DNA of 7,918 bases. It comes from Bacillota bacterium. GTDB lineage: Bacteria; Bacillota; Clostridia; Christensenellales; SZUA-584. Positions 1 through 5,443 of this stretch are shown in pieces (position 1 is the first letter of the stretch; every line of letters starts with the position of its first letter). The translations under genes and the position numbers were made by a program. The stretch covers positions 1-7,918 of the forward strand of contig JAEZNC010000225.1 in assembly GCA_023441905.1 (NCBI GenBank), read 5' to 3'. Below the pieces are notes generated by a model. It saw nothing but the letters and a program-made list of their open reading frames with translations, was not told the DNA's origin and ran no database searches.

Positions 1-307
1 CATATGGCCCTTTGTACATCGCGGACGCCTGCTTGCCCGCCGGAACTGTGCCGGGTTTCACATCGCCTTTGGCCGGATACGCCTTTGACACGGGGAACCC
101 CATTTCAACATCGAGGTTATCCATGTCCATGTTAAAGTACGCGGTGTACGGCGCTTCTTTGGGCTGCTCGCCAAGCTCCTGCATGTATGCGGCAATGGCC
201 CCGTACGCTTTGCCGATTTCCTGCGGCAGGTTATTCACCGATGTGATGGAGCGAATGGCCAGCACGGGCTGCTCCGCGGCATCAATGATTTGAAACTGTT
301 CGTTCAT
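1..307 (-). CDS. GyrI-like effector-binding domain protein (partial, C-terminus beyond window)
   Basis: The minus strand is open from an ATG at 307-305 to the left edge (102 codons), with a strong GAGGAGG ribosome site just upstream. The translation begins MNEQFQIIDAAEQPVLAIRS and continues with PQEIGKAYGAIAAYMQELGE and a PYTAYFNMD stretch, then a PAGKQASAMYKGPY segment. This pattern is typical of the GyrI-like / AraC effector-binding fold (the Rob/SbmC/BmrR ligand-binding family, usually about 150-160 residues), so about two thirds of the protein is visible. There is no DNA-binding domain at the N-terminus, so it is a stand-alone version. Such proteins bind small hydrophobic or cationic ligands, and some protect gyrase; the ligand here cannot be told. 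It lies 51 nt after the WYL regulator on the same strand with no obvious promoter or terminator between, so the two are probably co-transcribed. Confidence 0.85.
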   Translation of the reverse strand, partial: MNEQFQIIDAAEQPVLAIRSITSVNNLPQEIGKAYGAIAAYMQELGEQPKEAPYTAYFNMDMDNLDVEMGFPVSKAYPAKGDVKPGTVPAGKQASAMYKGPY

Positions 308-358
308 TGTGTTGCCTCCTCAGATTTTTTCCTGATTGTAGCACAATGAACCTGACAG

Positions 359-1300
359 CTATATGTCATGTTCGCTCGAATATTTTTTATACATTTCCAA
401 GGCGATGTCTTTGAGCAGATCGCGGATACGCGGCGGCGATACCACCTCAACCTGGTTTCCGAAGCTGAGCAGAAAGCCGACCGTCTGGTAGTTGTCCGGC
501 ATTGTGGCCTGTGCCATCAGCCGCCCGTCTTCGGTTTTCTCAAGGTCCCACCACTCCGCGATGATATCTTCCATCTGCTGCGTAAAAAGCAGCTTTAAGC
601 TCACCATGCCGCTGTCGTGCTGCCATTGCGCCTGCTGGGCCGCCTGCTCAACGGGCACCTCACGCGGGGTAAACTTTTCGCCGCCGAGCGCGAGCTCTTT
701 GATGCGCGCCACCTTGAAATAGCGAAAGCTTTGCCGCAGCGAGCACCACGCGTAAAGGTACCATTTTTGGCTTTTCAGCATCAGCGAATACGGCTCGGCG
801 GTGCGCGCCGTTTTGCTGCCCTGGGAATCGGTATAGGTGAAGGTCAGCGTTTTCGAGGTTTCAATCGCTTCGCGGATCAGCGCGAGCTTTGTTTTGGCGG
901 CGTCGTCCTCGTGCCATGGGCTAAGGTCTATCACGAACTGGCGCATCTTCGTATCGAGGCTGCTTAATTGCGCGGTGTTGAGCGTGTTCTTGAGCTTTTC
1001 CATCAGCACCTCGCGGCTGCTGCCGCTGATGGTACCCTCAAGGCCCTTGAGCGCGGAGAGTACGGCGGCCATTTCGTCGCTATTGAGCACGCTTTTGTCA
1101 ATCCGGTAGCCGGGGGAAATGCCGATGCCGCCGCCGCTGCCCTGATAGGTGACGATAGGGATGCCCGCGAGGTTAATCGCGTCCACATCGCGCAGTATGG
1201 TGCGCACCGAGACATCGAACTTTTCCGCGAGCTCTTTGGCTGAGACGCGTTCGCGCCGAAGCAGCATGACGATGATGGCAACGAGCCTGTCCGTCTTCAC
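359..1300 (-). CDS. YafY-type transcriptional regulator with HTH and WYL domains
   Basis: This 313-residue protein is a DNA-binding regulator. Residues 2-60 form a winged helix-turn-helix of the DeoR/HTH_11 type, with the recognition region near KELAEKFDVSVRTILRDVDA (22-41). Residues about 138-205 form a WYL domain, with W180-Y181-L182 inside KWYLYAWC and the following FRYFKVARI strand. A WCX-like C-terminal extension runs from about 232 to 305. The length matches the family (300-320). WYL domains sense ligands, sometimes nucleotides or nucleic acid; the effector here is unknown. I keep the GTG start at 1300-1298 because MKTDRL is the usual family N-terminus and no better in-frame start lies upstream. 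The best GGAGG site lies 36 nt upstream and fits a short leader ORF instead. The gene heads an apparent operon with the GyrI-like gene, whose promoter it may control. Confidence 0.93.
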   Translation of the reverse strand: MKTDRLVAIIVMLLRRERVSAKELAEKFDVSVRTILRDVDAINLAGIPIVTYQGSGGGIGISPGYRIDKSVLNSDEMAAVLSALKGLEGTISGSSREVLMEKLKNTLNTAQLSSLDTKMRQFVIDLSPWHEDDAAKTKLALIREAIETSKTLTFTYTDSQGSKTARTAEPYSLMLKSQKWYLYAWCSLRQSFRYFKVARIKELALGGEKFTPREVPVEQAAQQAQWQHDSGMVSLKLLFTQQMEDIIAEWWDLEKTEDGRLMAQATMPDNYQTVGFLLSFGNQVEVVSPPRIRDLLKDIALEMYKKYSSEHDI

Positions 1301-1329
1301 AGCGCCGCCGCCTTGGTGGTAATGAGCAT
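1297..1329 (-). CDS. possible 10-codon leader peptide overlapping the WYL regulator
   Basis: An ATG at 1329-1327 sits 7 nt after a GGAGG site (1337-1341) and opens a short frame reading MLITTKAAAL, then TGA. The TGA (1299-1297) overlaps the regulator's GTG start (1300-1298), giving a GTGA overlap typical of translational coupling. The regulator has no comparable ribosome site of its own close to its GTG, which supports coupling. Alternatively, a sequencing error or single-base change has shifted an originally longer N-terminus, though the family's usual N-terminus argues against that. There is no direct evidence that the peptide itself has a function. Confidence 0.4.
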   Translation of the reverse strand: MLITTKAAAL

Positions 1330-1357
1330 GACAAAACCTCCGAATTCTGATGCGATT

Positions 1358-1386
1358 ATTATACTGTAATAATTAGGGTGTGACCA
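1358..1386 (-). promoter_or_regulatory. sigma-A promoter for the leader peptide / WYL regulator / GyrI-like operon
   Basis: On the minus strand a perfect TATAAT -10 (1358-1363) follows a 4/6 -35 TGGTCA (1381-1386) with a 17-bp spacer. Transcription would start near 1351, giving a leader of about 20 nt before the first ATG. It points away from the tRNA promoter at 1420-1448, so the two form a divergent pair. Confidence 0.65.
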
Positions 1387-1419
1387 TGTTGATTTATAAA
1401 ATAAATGCAAAACAGCCTA

Positions 1420-1448
1420 TTGCGCGGGAGAAAAAAATACGTTATAAT
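1420..1448 (+). promoter_or_regulatory. promoter of the first tRNA-Ala gene
   Basis: A perfect TATAAT (1443-1448) lies 14 nt before the mature tRNA. The -35 at 17-bp spacing is weak (TTGCGC, 3/6). The -10 context GCGTTATAA recurs before the second tRNA copy, which indicates that the duplication included the promoter. Confidence 0.65.
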
Positions 1449-1462
1449 ACGGTTCTGGATAT

Positions 1463-1538
1463 GGGGCATTGGCTCAGCTGGTAGAGCGTTGCGTTCGCAA
1501 TGCAGAGGTCAGCGGTTCGATCCCGCTATGCTCCACCA
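1463..1538 (+). tRNA. tRNA-Ala(CGC), intact copy
   Basis: The 76-nt gene folds into a full cloverleaf: acceptor GGGGCAT with ATGCTCC, D-arm GCTC/GAGC, anticodon stem TTGCG/TGCAG with loop TTCGCAA, and T-arm AGCGG/CCGCT with loop TTCGATC. The anticodon is CGC, which reads the alanine codon GCG. The G3:U70 wobble pair, the classic identity element for alanyl-tRNA synthetase, is present. The 3' CCA is encoded. It is transcribed alone from its own promoter and ends at its own terminator. A near-identical copy lies 1.4 kb downstream. Confidence 0.95.
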
Positions 1539-1543
1539 AAATT

Positions 1544-1577
1544 AAGAAGCATCCAAACAGGGTGCTTCTTTCTTTTT
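1544..1577 (+). terminator. intrinsic terminator of the first tRNA-Ala
   Basis: An 11-bp stem (1544-1554 with 1560-1570, one G·U pair) encloses the loop AAACA and is followed by TCTTTTT. It begins 5 nt after the tRNA CCA. Confidence 0.88.
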
Positions 1578-1833
1578 GACAGATTGTAGCCCGCTGTCTA
1601 CAAAATAAAATACCATGACGTGTTATATTTCGTACGATTATCTAACGTGAGTATTGCGTTTGGATTTTCTAATCTTCATTTGATTGAGGTCGGATGCTGG
1701 TCGGTCTTTTTACGCATATACGCATAGATGCCATCACATTGATATAAAGCTCAAAACCTTTTTCTATGTTTATATATTAGAGATCCGTCTTATGTTTAAA
1801 ACCCGCATCCTTTCGTCGGTCAGCATTTCACAA
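1578..1833. other. AT-rich intergenic stretch without a recognised gene
   Basis: This stretch separates the terminators of the first tRNA and the lipoprotein gene. I see no convincing coding frame, ribosome site or RNA fold. It holds a tandem 8-mer, TACGCATA twice (1711-1726), and a short direct repeat of GGTCGG near 1688-1704. Neither matches a known element. Confidence 0.5.
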
Positions 1834-1865
1834 TAAAAAAAGCAGAAGCCGCTTAGACCTCTGCT
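1834..1865 (-). terminator. intrinsic terminator of the lipoprotein gene
   Basis: On the minus strand a 10-bp stem (1856-1865 with 1841-1850, two G·U pairs) with a 5-nt loop is followed by seven T. It starts about 30 nt after the lipoprotein stop codon. Confidence 0.85.
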
Positions 1866-1896
1866 TGGATTACTGGAAAACGATTTCTGTTTGGGA

Positions 1897-2643
1897 TTAA
1901 CTATAATTACTGAAATCGAACTTGCTGACACCGCCGTCTGCGTAAACTTCAATGTCCAAGTAAGAGCCATTATCATTTGTGTATGACAGAACCTTGTATC
2001 CCTGTTCTGCTTCATAAATTTCAGATGGCTTCCCGTATGCCGCGATAACCTGCTCCTCGGTGCTACCCCATGTAATGCCCTTGGCCTGTTGCATGCTGGG
2101 ATATGATGCGACAAGATCAAAACCATAACGGATATTGCAGCCTATCGACCATATGCTGCATTCCGTAATGTCTGCCGCAGCGTCTCCGGAATTGATGAAG
2201 CCAACACTAACGTCCAATTTTTCGTCGTAATTGGTGTTTGTAAGCTTTATCGTGGAATATGTTTTGTCTCCCTTGTTCATAATATATCCGTTTTCATAGC
2301 CGTAGTCGGCCAGATTAAACGTCCAGCCAGCTTCAGCCACCGTGCTGTAGGCAAAGGGAGCCGTATAGACAACGCCGTCAAACATGATCTGTCCGTCCCA
2401 CCAGTTTTCAGATATTGCGCCTGTGTCAACAACCGGTTGGGCAACGCTCGGCTCAGGCGTTTCGGTCGGTTCTTCCGATTCTTCGGGTTCAGTTTGCTCT
2501 GGTGTTTCGGTCGCACTTTGCTCTTCAACAGAAACGGACGCAAGGCTGGTTTCAGAAGCCGCAGGCTTTACTCCGCAGCCGATGAGCATAATTGTGCCTA
2601 TGAGTACCATCGTTACAACAGCCATAAGTTTTTTCCAATGCAT
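1897..2643 (-). CDS. secreted lipoprotein of unknown function
   Basis: The 248-residue product has a lipoprotein signal: K4-K5, a hydrophobic stretch 6-22 and a lipobox LIGC with Cys23 as the likely lipidated residue, so it should be anchored on the outer face of the cytoplasmic membrane. Residues about 30-72 are a low-complexity linker rich in Glu, Thr, Pro and Ser, typical of a cell-wall spacer. The remainder (about 75-248) is a folded, aromatic- and Gly-rich domain. It contains the stretch GITWGSTEEQVIAAYGKPSE (189-208) followed by a KVLSY strand, a pattern that recurs in clostridial lipoproteins and loosely recalls SmpA/OmlA-like folds. I do not recognise a catalytic motif. Start M1 is preceded by only a weak ribosome site (AGCGAG); M7 would damage the signal peptide. 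The gene has a very strong promoter, is monocistronic, and lies between two tRNA-Ala copies. Confidence 0.85.
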   Translation of the reverse strand: MHWKKLMAVVTMVLIGTIMLIGCGVKPAASETSLASVSVEEQSATETPEQTEPEESEEPTETPEPSVAQPVVDTGAISENWWDGQIMFDGVVYTAPFAYSTVAEAGWTFNLADYGYENGYIMNKGDKTYSTIKLTNTNYDEKLDVSVGFINSGDAAADITECSIWSIGCNIRYGFDLVASYPSMQQAKGITWGSTEEQVIAAYGKPSEIYEAEQGYKVLSYTNDNGSYLDIEVYADGGVSKFDFSNYS

Positions 2644-2666
2644 GCTATTAACTCGCTTTCGTATAA

Positions 2667-2695
2667 TGATATGGTATCAATGTCGAAAAACGACA
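2667..2695 (-). promoter_or_regulatory. two adjacent inverted repeats in the lipoprotein 5' leader
   Basis: Between promoter and start codon lie a perfect TGATA-TGG-TATCA dyad (2667-2679) and, one base on, TGTCG-AAAAA-CGACA (2681-2695). The second can form a small RNA hairpin; the first looks more like a protein operator. Function is inferred only. Confidence 0.4.
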
Positions 2696-2733
2696 AGAGA
2701 GACTATAGGTGACATATCGACAAAGCGTTATTA

Positions 2734-2762
2734 AGTATATAGTTATTATATAATTATGTCAA
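2734..2762 (-). promoter_or_regulatory. strong sigma-A promoter of the lipoprotein gene
   Basis: A perfect TTGACA (2757-2762 on the minus strand) is followed by a 17-bp spacer and TATACT (2734-2739). Transcription would start near 2727, leaving a leader of about 85 nt that holds two small inverted repeats. Confidence 0.82.
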
Positions 2763-2804
2763 ATAAAAGTAGAAATATATCCTAAAATTCTCCTAAAATG
2801 AAGA

Positions 2805-2834
2805 TTGAATAGGGGGAAGAAAATGCGTTATAAC
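2805..2834 (+). promoter_or_regulatory. promoter of the second tRNA-Ala copy
   Basis: TTGAAT (2805-2810) and TATAAC (2829-2834) are separated by 18 bp. The -10 region resembles that of the first copy (GCGTTATAA shared), but the final base of the -10 is C instead of T, which should weaken it. The distance to the tRNA is 22 nt against 14 nt in the first copy. Confidence 0.5.
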
Positions 2835-2856
2835 ACGAATCTGTGAAAAAGAATAT

Positions 2857-2932
2857 GAGACATTGGCTCAGCTGGTAGAGCGCTGCGTTCGCAATGCAGA
2901 GGTCAGCGGTTCGATCCCGCTATGCTCCACCA
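2857..2932 (+). tRNA. tRNA-Ala(CGC), second copy with a mismatched acceptor stem (possible pseudo-tRNA)
   Basis: From position 5 of the tRNA onward this copy matches the first one except for a single base: position 27 is C instead of T, giving a C27-G43 pair at the top of the anticodon stem. The anticodon CGC, D-arm, T-arm, G3:U70 pair and encoded CCA are all kept. The 5' acceptor strand reads GAGACAT, however, so A2 faces C71 and A4 faces C69, leaving two mismatches among seven pairs. It may be a decaying duplicate or a poorly processed tRNA. It still has a promoter and its own terminator. Confidence 0.8.
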
Positions 2933-2935
2933 AAG

Positions 2936-2960
2936 GCACTGAAGTGATTCGGTGCTTTTT
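2936..2960 (+). terminator. intrinsic terminator of the second tRNA-Ala
   Basis: An 8-bp stem (2936-2943 with 2948-2955, one G·U pair) with loop GTGA is followed by five T. Its sequence is unrelated to the terminator of the first copy, so the duplicated block ends at the tRNA 3' end. Confidence 0.8.
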
Positions 2961-2996
2961 CCTGTTTTGTTGAAGTCGATAAGAATGCGCAAACAC

Positions 2997-3025
2997 AACA
3001 TCAGCAAAACTGTCCGATGTTTTTT
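2997..3025 (+). terminator. possible weak hairpin with T-run
   Basis: AACAT (2997-3001) and ATGTT (3017-3021) can pair, with an inner CAG/CTG helix and a bulge, followed by T to 3025. It lies beyond a better terminator and between convergent transcripts, so its role is unclear. Confidence 0.28.
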
Positions 3026-3057
3026 CAAAGTGCCATAAAACTATCGAATGACTATCC

Positions 3058-3261
3058 CTATTTCCCTAGAAAGTCCAGCACCCCATACACGAGAAACACA
3101 GGCCATACAATGGCCTTCAAAAACCCCAGCACGCCCATCCCAAACGTCGTCGCGACGGAAATATAGTAAATCGCCGCGCCGATAAACCCCAGCCCATAAA
3201 CCGCGCCGGACGGTGCATAGCCATTGCCCGGTTTTTTTGTGCAATCATGCCCCTCTTTCAT
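3058..3261 (-). CDS. small two-helix membrane protein of unknown function
   Basis: The 67-residue product begins MKEGHDCTKKPGNGYAPSG. It has two hydrophobic segments, at about 16-38 (GAVYGLGFIGAAIYYISVA) and 41-65 (GMGVLGFLKAIVWPVFLVYG), and ends in FLGK. It is probably a small integral membrane protein with a short Cys/His-containing N-terminal tail. Similar Gly/Tyr-rich short proteins occur in Firmicutes as uncharacterised proteins; I know no function. An in-frame ATG lies 18 nt upstream (3279), but the GGGAGGG ribosome site (3271-3277) lies inside that extension and 9 nt before the ATG at 3261, so I place the start at 3261. It is transcribed alone from its own promoter, divergently from the helicase gene. 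Confidence 0.8.
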   Translation of the reverse strand: MKEGHDCTKKPGNGYAPSGAVYGLGFIGAAIYYISVATTFGMGVLGFLKAIVWPVFLVYGVLDFLGK

Positions 3262-3293
3262 TGAATCAAACCCTCCCATTATGTTTTGGCTTC

Positions 3294-3322
3294 ATAATAA
3301 TCTATGTGCAATTCATCATCAA
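3294..3322 (-). promoter_or_regulatory. promoter of the small membrane protein gene
   Basis: On the minus strand TTGATG (3317-3322) and TATTAT (3294-3299) are 17 bp apart. The leader would be about 25 nt. It diverges from the helicase promoter at 3358-3386. Confidence 0.55.
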
Positions 3323-3357
3323 AATTCGGCAGCTTGCGGCGTTTGCGATTCTAAAGC

Positions 3358-3386
3358 TTTACAAACATCAATATTTTGGGTATGAT
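3358..3386 (+). promoter_or_regulatory. strong promoter of the DEAD-box helicase gene
   Basis: TTTACA (3358-3363) and TATGAT (3381-3386) are separated by exactly 17 bp. Transcription would start near 3393, about 167 nt before the helicase start codon, so the transcript carries a long leader containing the hairpin at 3433-3470. Confidence 0.75.
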
Positions 3387-3428
3387 ATCAGAGTTGTAAA
3401 CGTGTATTATTGAGTGGATTTGATGATT

Positions 3429-3470
3429 AATCAAGCGGAAATCTCATTGGATATGAGTTTTCTGCTTTTT
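3429..3470 (+). promoter_or_regulatory. leader hairpin with U-run before the helicase (copy 1), candidate attenuator
   Basis: A long imperfect stem (3433-3447 with 3453-3467) has one G·U pair, one T/T mismatch and loop TGGAT, and leads into a T-run (3466-3470). It begins about 40 nt after the inferred transcription start and ends 89 nt before the helicase ATG. The only plus-strand gene upstream is a tRNA that already has its own terminator more than 450 nt away, so this hairpin has no gene to terminate and most simply acts in the helicase leader. A copy with one substitution and one 1-nt deletion lies at 5032-5073. The action is inferred. Confidence 0.62.
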
Positions 3471-3559
3471 GTTTGCCTTAAAATCTGCCTGCGGCACTGA
3501 TAATACGAGTAAAGGTAAATCGACATACTAAAAAACGAAGAAGGTCTTAGGAGAGAAAC

Positions 3560-4951
3560 ATGATACAAAAATTCAACGAATTAAATCTGTCTAATGAAGT
3601 TCAAAGAGCGGTGAAGGAGATGGGCTTCGAAGAAGCAACACCCATACAATCGCAAACGATTCCTGCGATTATGCAAGGCAAGGATATTATCGGCCAAGCC
3701 CAAACGGGCACAGGGAAAACCTGTGCGTTTGCAATTCCCGCTGTGGAGATGCTCGAAGATAACGACAACGTGCAGATGCTTGTGCTATGCCCCACGCGGG
3801 AGCTGGCCATCCAAATTGCCATAGAATTTCAAAACGTTGCAAAATATAAAGAGAGAGTCAGGATATTGCCGATATACGGCGGCCAGTCGATTGACCGGCA
3901 GATCAGCGCGCTGAAAAAACGTCCGCAAATCATTATCGGCACACCCGGCCGAGTGATGGATCACATGCGCCGGTCAACGCTTAAACTCAAAAACTTAAAA
4001 ATGGTGATATTGGATGAAGCGGATGAAATGCTGAGCATGGGCTTTCAGGAGGATTTGGATGTGATACTGCAAAAGACGCCTGAAGAAAAGCAAACCGTGC
4101 TGTTTTCCGCAACCATGTCAAAGAACATTTTAGCCATCACAAAAAAGTATCAAAAAGACCCTGAGCATATTAAAGTTTTGCATAAAGAGCTCACGGTGCC
4201 CGGCATAGACCAATACTATATCGAAGTCCGTGAGCCATTTAAGTTGGAAATACTATCGCGCGTGATTGACGGCAACGATTACCGTATTTCACTGGTGTTC
4301 TGTAACACAAAAAAGCGTGTGGATGAGGTGTCCATGAGCCTGCAGACGAGGGGGTACACAGCAGAGGCCCTGCATGGCGACATGCGCCAAAATGAAAGGG
4401 ATGCCGTCATGTCAAAGTTCAGAAACGGCGATATCAATATTTTGGTCGCAACGGATGTGGCTGCGCGCGGTGTTGACGTTGAAAATATTGAGGCGGTGTT
4501 TAATTATGATATACCCAATGATGAAGAGTATTATGTTCACCGTATCGGAAGAACCGGCAGAGCAGGAAGGATGGGTGTCGCCTATACCTTTGTCAGCGGC
4601 AGGGAACTATTTAAATTAAAGGATATACAACGGTTCACTAAGAAAAAAATTAAATTGTATGAACCTCCCACACTGTTTGATATAGAAGAAAGCAGAATGG
4701 GCCGTCTGCTAAAAAAAGTTGTGGATACGATTGAAGACAATAAGTATTCTCAGTATGCCACTTATATTGAGCATATTGCAGAAGAAATTAATAGTAATGA
4801 CAGCTATGAAATGAATTTAACCACGCTTGATATCGCAGCGGCTTTACTAAAAATGGCTTCCAAGCAAACTGCTGAGAAAAAGCCGATGATTATTCAAAAG
4901 CAAGGCAAAGATCAAAAACAGCCATACATGCACTACCGAAAGAGAAGATGA
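3560..4951 (+). CDS. DEAD-box ATP-dependent RNA helicase (CshA/DeaD-like)
   Basis: The 463-residue protein has the complete motif set of an ATP-dependent RNA helicase: Q motif with F5 and TPIQ (27-30), motif I AQTGTGKT (47-54), Ia PTREL (78-82), GG (107-108), Ib TPGR (128-131), II DEAD (152-155), III SAT (183-185), IV VFCNT (246-250), V ATDVAARGVDV (297-307) and VI HRIGRTGRAGR (327-337). After the second RecA domain, residues about 365-435 form a helical region like the dimerisation domain of CshA-type enzymes, then a short basic tail ending YRKRR. The long RNA-binding domain of DeaD/DbpA is absent. Family members unwind RNA in ribosome assembly and mRNA decay and are often cold-induced. The AGGAGAG site (3549-3555) supports the ATG. 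Cold control is suggested by the leader hairpin and by the csp gene downstream. Confidence 0.95.
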   Translation: MIQKFNELNLSNEVQRAVKEMGFEEATPIQSQTIPAIMQGKDIIGQAQTGTGKTCAFAIPAVEMLEDNDNVQMLVLCPTRELAIQIAIEFQNVAKYKERVRILPIYGGQSIDRQISALKKRPQIIIGTPGRVMDHMRRSTLKLKNLKMVILDEADEMLSMGFQEDLDVILQKTPEEKQTVLFSATMSKNILAITKKYQKDPEHIKVLHKELTVPGIDQYYIEVREPFKLEILSRVIDGNDYRISLVFCNTKKRVDEVSMSLQTRGYTAEALHGDMRQNERDAVMSKFRNGDINILVATDVAARGVDVENIEAVFNYDIPNDEEYYVHRIGRTGRAGRMGVAYTFVSGRELFKLKDIQRFTKKKIKLYEPPTLFDIEESRMGRLLKKVVDTIEDNKYSQYATYIEHIAEEINSNDSYEMNLTTLDIAAALLKMASKQTAEKKPMIIQKQGKDQKQPYMHYRKRR

Positions 4952-4972
4952 ATGTTGTAAAATTTTATTGGA

Positions 4973-5001
4973 TTTACAAAAAAGCATTTTTCGCATATAA
5001 T
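4973..5001 (+). promoter_or_regulatory. strong promoter of the 102-residue unknown protein gene
   Basis: TTTACA (4973-4978) and a perfect TATAAT (4996-5001) are 17 bp apart, 21 nt after the helicase stop. The -35 hexamer is the same as in the helicase promoter. Transcription would start near 5008, about 28 nt before the hairpin at 5036. Confidence 0.75.
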
Positions 5002-5031
5002 AGTAGTAACATATGTTCTGAGTTTTTAAGA

Positions 5032-5073
5032 AATCAAGCGGAAATCTCATTGAATATGAGTTTTCGCTTTTTT
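5032..5073 (+). promoter_or_regulatory. leader hairpin with U-run (copy 2), candidate attenuator and helicase terminator
   Basis: This repeats the 3429-3470 element. The stem pairs 5036-5050 with 5056-5069 around loop TGAAT and runs into six T (5068-5073). It can end helicase transcripts, but a strong promoter lies between the helicase stop and the hairpin, so it also sits in the leader of the next gene, 30 nt before its ATG. The near identity of two hairpins, each 28-40 nt after a promoter, argues for a shared regulatory role beyond simple termination. Confidence 0.65.
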
Positions 5074-5103
5074 ATTTATATCAGATGAAAGGAAACTGTA
5101 ATC

Positions 5104-5412
5104 ATGCAAAAGAGTGTGAAAAGCAGGGGAAAGTACTTTGTTCGGGTGATGCTGAGCAGCGGCACACGATTGAGCCCGATGGGTAATGAGGAACTGGCTG
5201 TGTTTTGCCAATGCGGCAGCGAAGAGCCGTCCGTGATCGATGTGGATCAGCGCGGGCTCCTTCGGTGGGTCAACGAAAACCCGGCATGCAAAAGGAACCA
5301 AAGCAATGAACAATATAGGATTTCCAAGCATGAGGACGCGATGTCGGTTATTTTTCTGTCGGATCGTGAAATTGAAGCCTGCCGCTGCGCTAACAGAATT
5401 TTCGTGTGCTAG
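5104..5412 (+). CDS. unrecognised 102-residue Cys-containing protein, candidate cold-shock-module member
   Basis: The product starts MQKSVKSRGKYFVRVMLSSG and ends RCANRIFVC. It has six cysteines, C35 and C37 (FCQCG), C62 (PACKR), C93 and C95 (ACRC) and C102; the two CxC pairs could bind a metal, but this is inference. It has no signal peptide or membrane segment, so it is probably cytosolic. I recognise no family. Evidence that it is real: its own near-consensus promoter, an AAGGA ribosome site 11 nt before the ATG, and G/C-favouring third codon positions over most of its length. A longer open frame on the opposite strand (5047-5529) reads like a shadow and has no ribosome site that I can see. 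The gene has no terminator of its own; the hairpin in the csp leader would stop its transcript. It sits between an RNA helicase and a cold-shock protein gene and shares the helicase's leader element. Confidence 0.65.
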   Translation: MQKSVKSRGKYFVRVMLSSGTRLSPMGNEELAVFCQCGSEEPSVIDVDQRGLLRWVNENPACKRNQSNEQYRISKHEDAMSVIFLSDREIEACRCANRIFVC

Positions 5413-5418
5413 CAGCTG

Positions 5419-5432
5419 CATGCAAATGCATG
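5419..5432. repeat. perfect 14-bp dyad upstream of the csp promoter
   Basis: CATGCA-AA-TGCATG is a perfect 6-2-6 inverted repeat ending 11 bp before the csp -35 element. It abuts the 8-bp palindrome GCAGCTGC (5412-5419). It could be an operator or a minor 3' hairpin of the upstream gene; there is no T-run. Confidence 0.4.
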
Positions 5433-5443
5433 AACGATAACAC

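Noticed and set aside
12..293. Plus-strand open frame at the left edge
   Set aside because: It is antisense to the GyrI-like gene, which has a clear ribosome site and a recognisable protein sequence on the minus strand.
1711..1726. Tandem TACGCATA repeat as a seed of a repeat array
   Set aside because: There are only two units, with no spacers and no further copies, so it is neither a CRISPR nor a recognisable repeat family.
1770..2126. 118-codon minus-strand frame overlapping the lipoprotein gene
   Set aside because: It runs through the lipoprotein's own terminator and overlaps its coding region in another frame, with no ribosome site.
1463..2932. Integrated mobile element with tRNA attachment sites
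   Set aside because: There is no integrase, excisionase or phage-like gene in the segment, and both tRNA copies are essentially full length with their own promoters.
3041..3279. Longer N-terminus (ATG at 3279) and alternative frame for the small membrane protein
   Set aside because: The GGGAGGG ribosome site lies inside the extension, so the start at 3261 fits better, and the other frame lacks a ribosome site and a family-like sequence.
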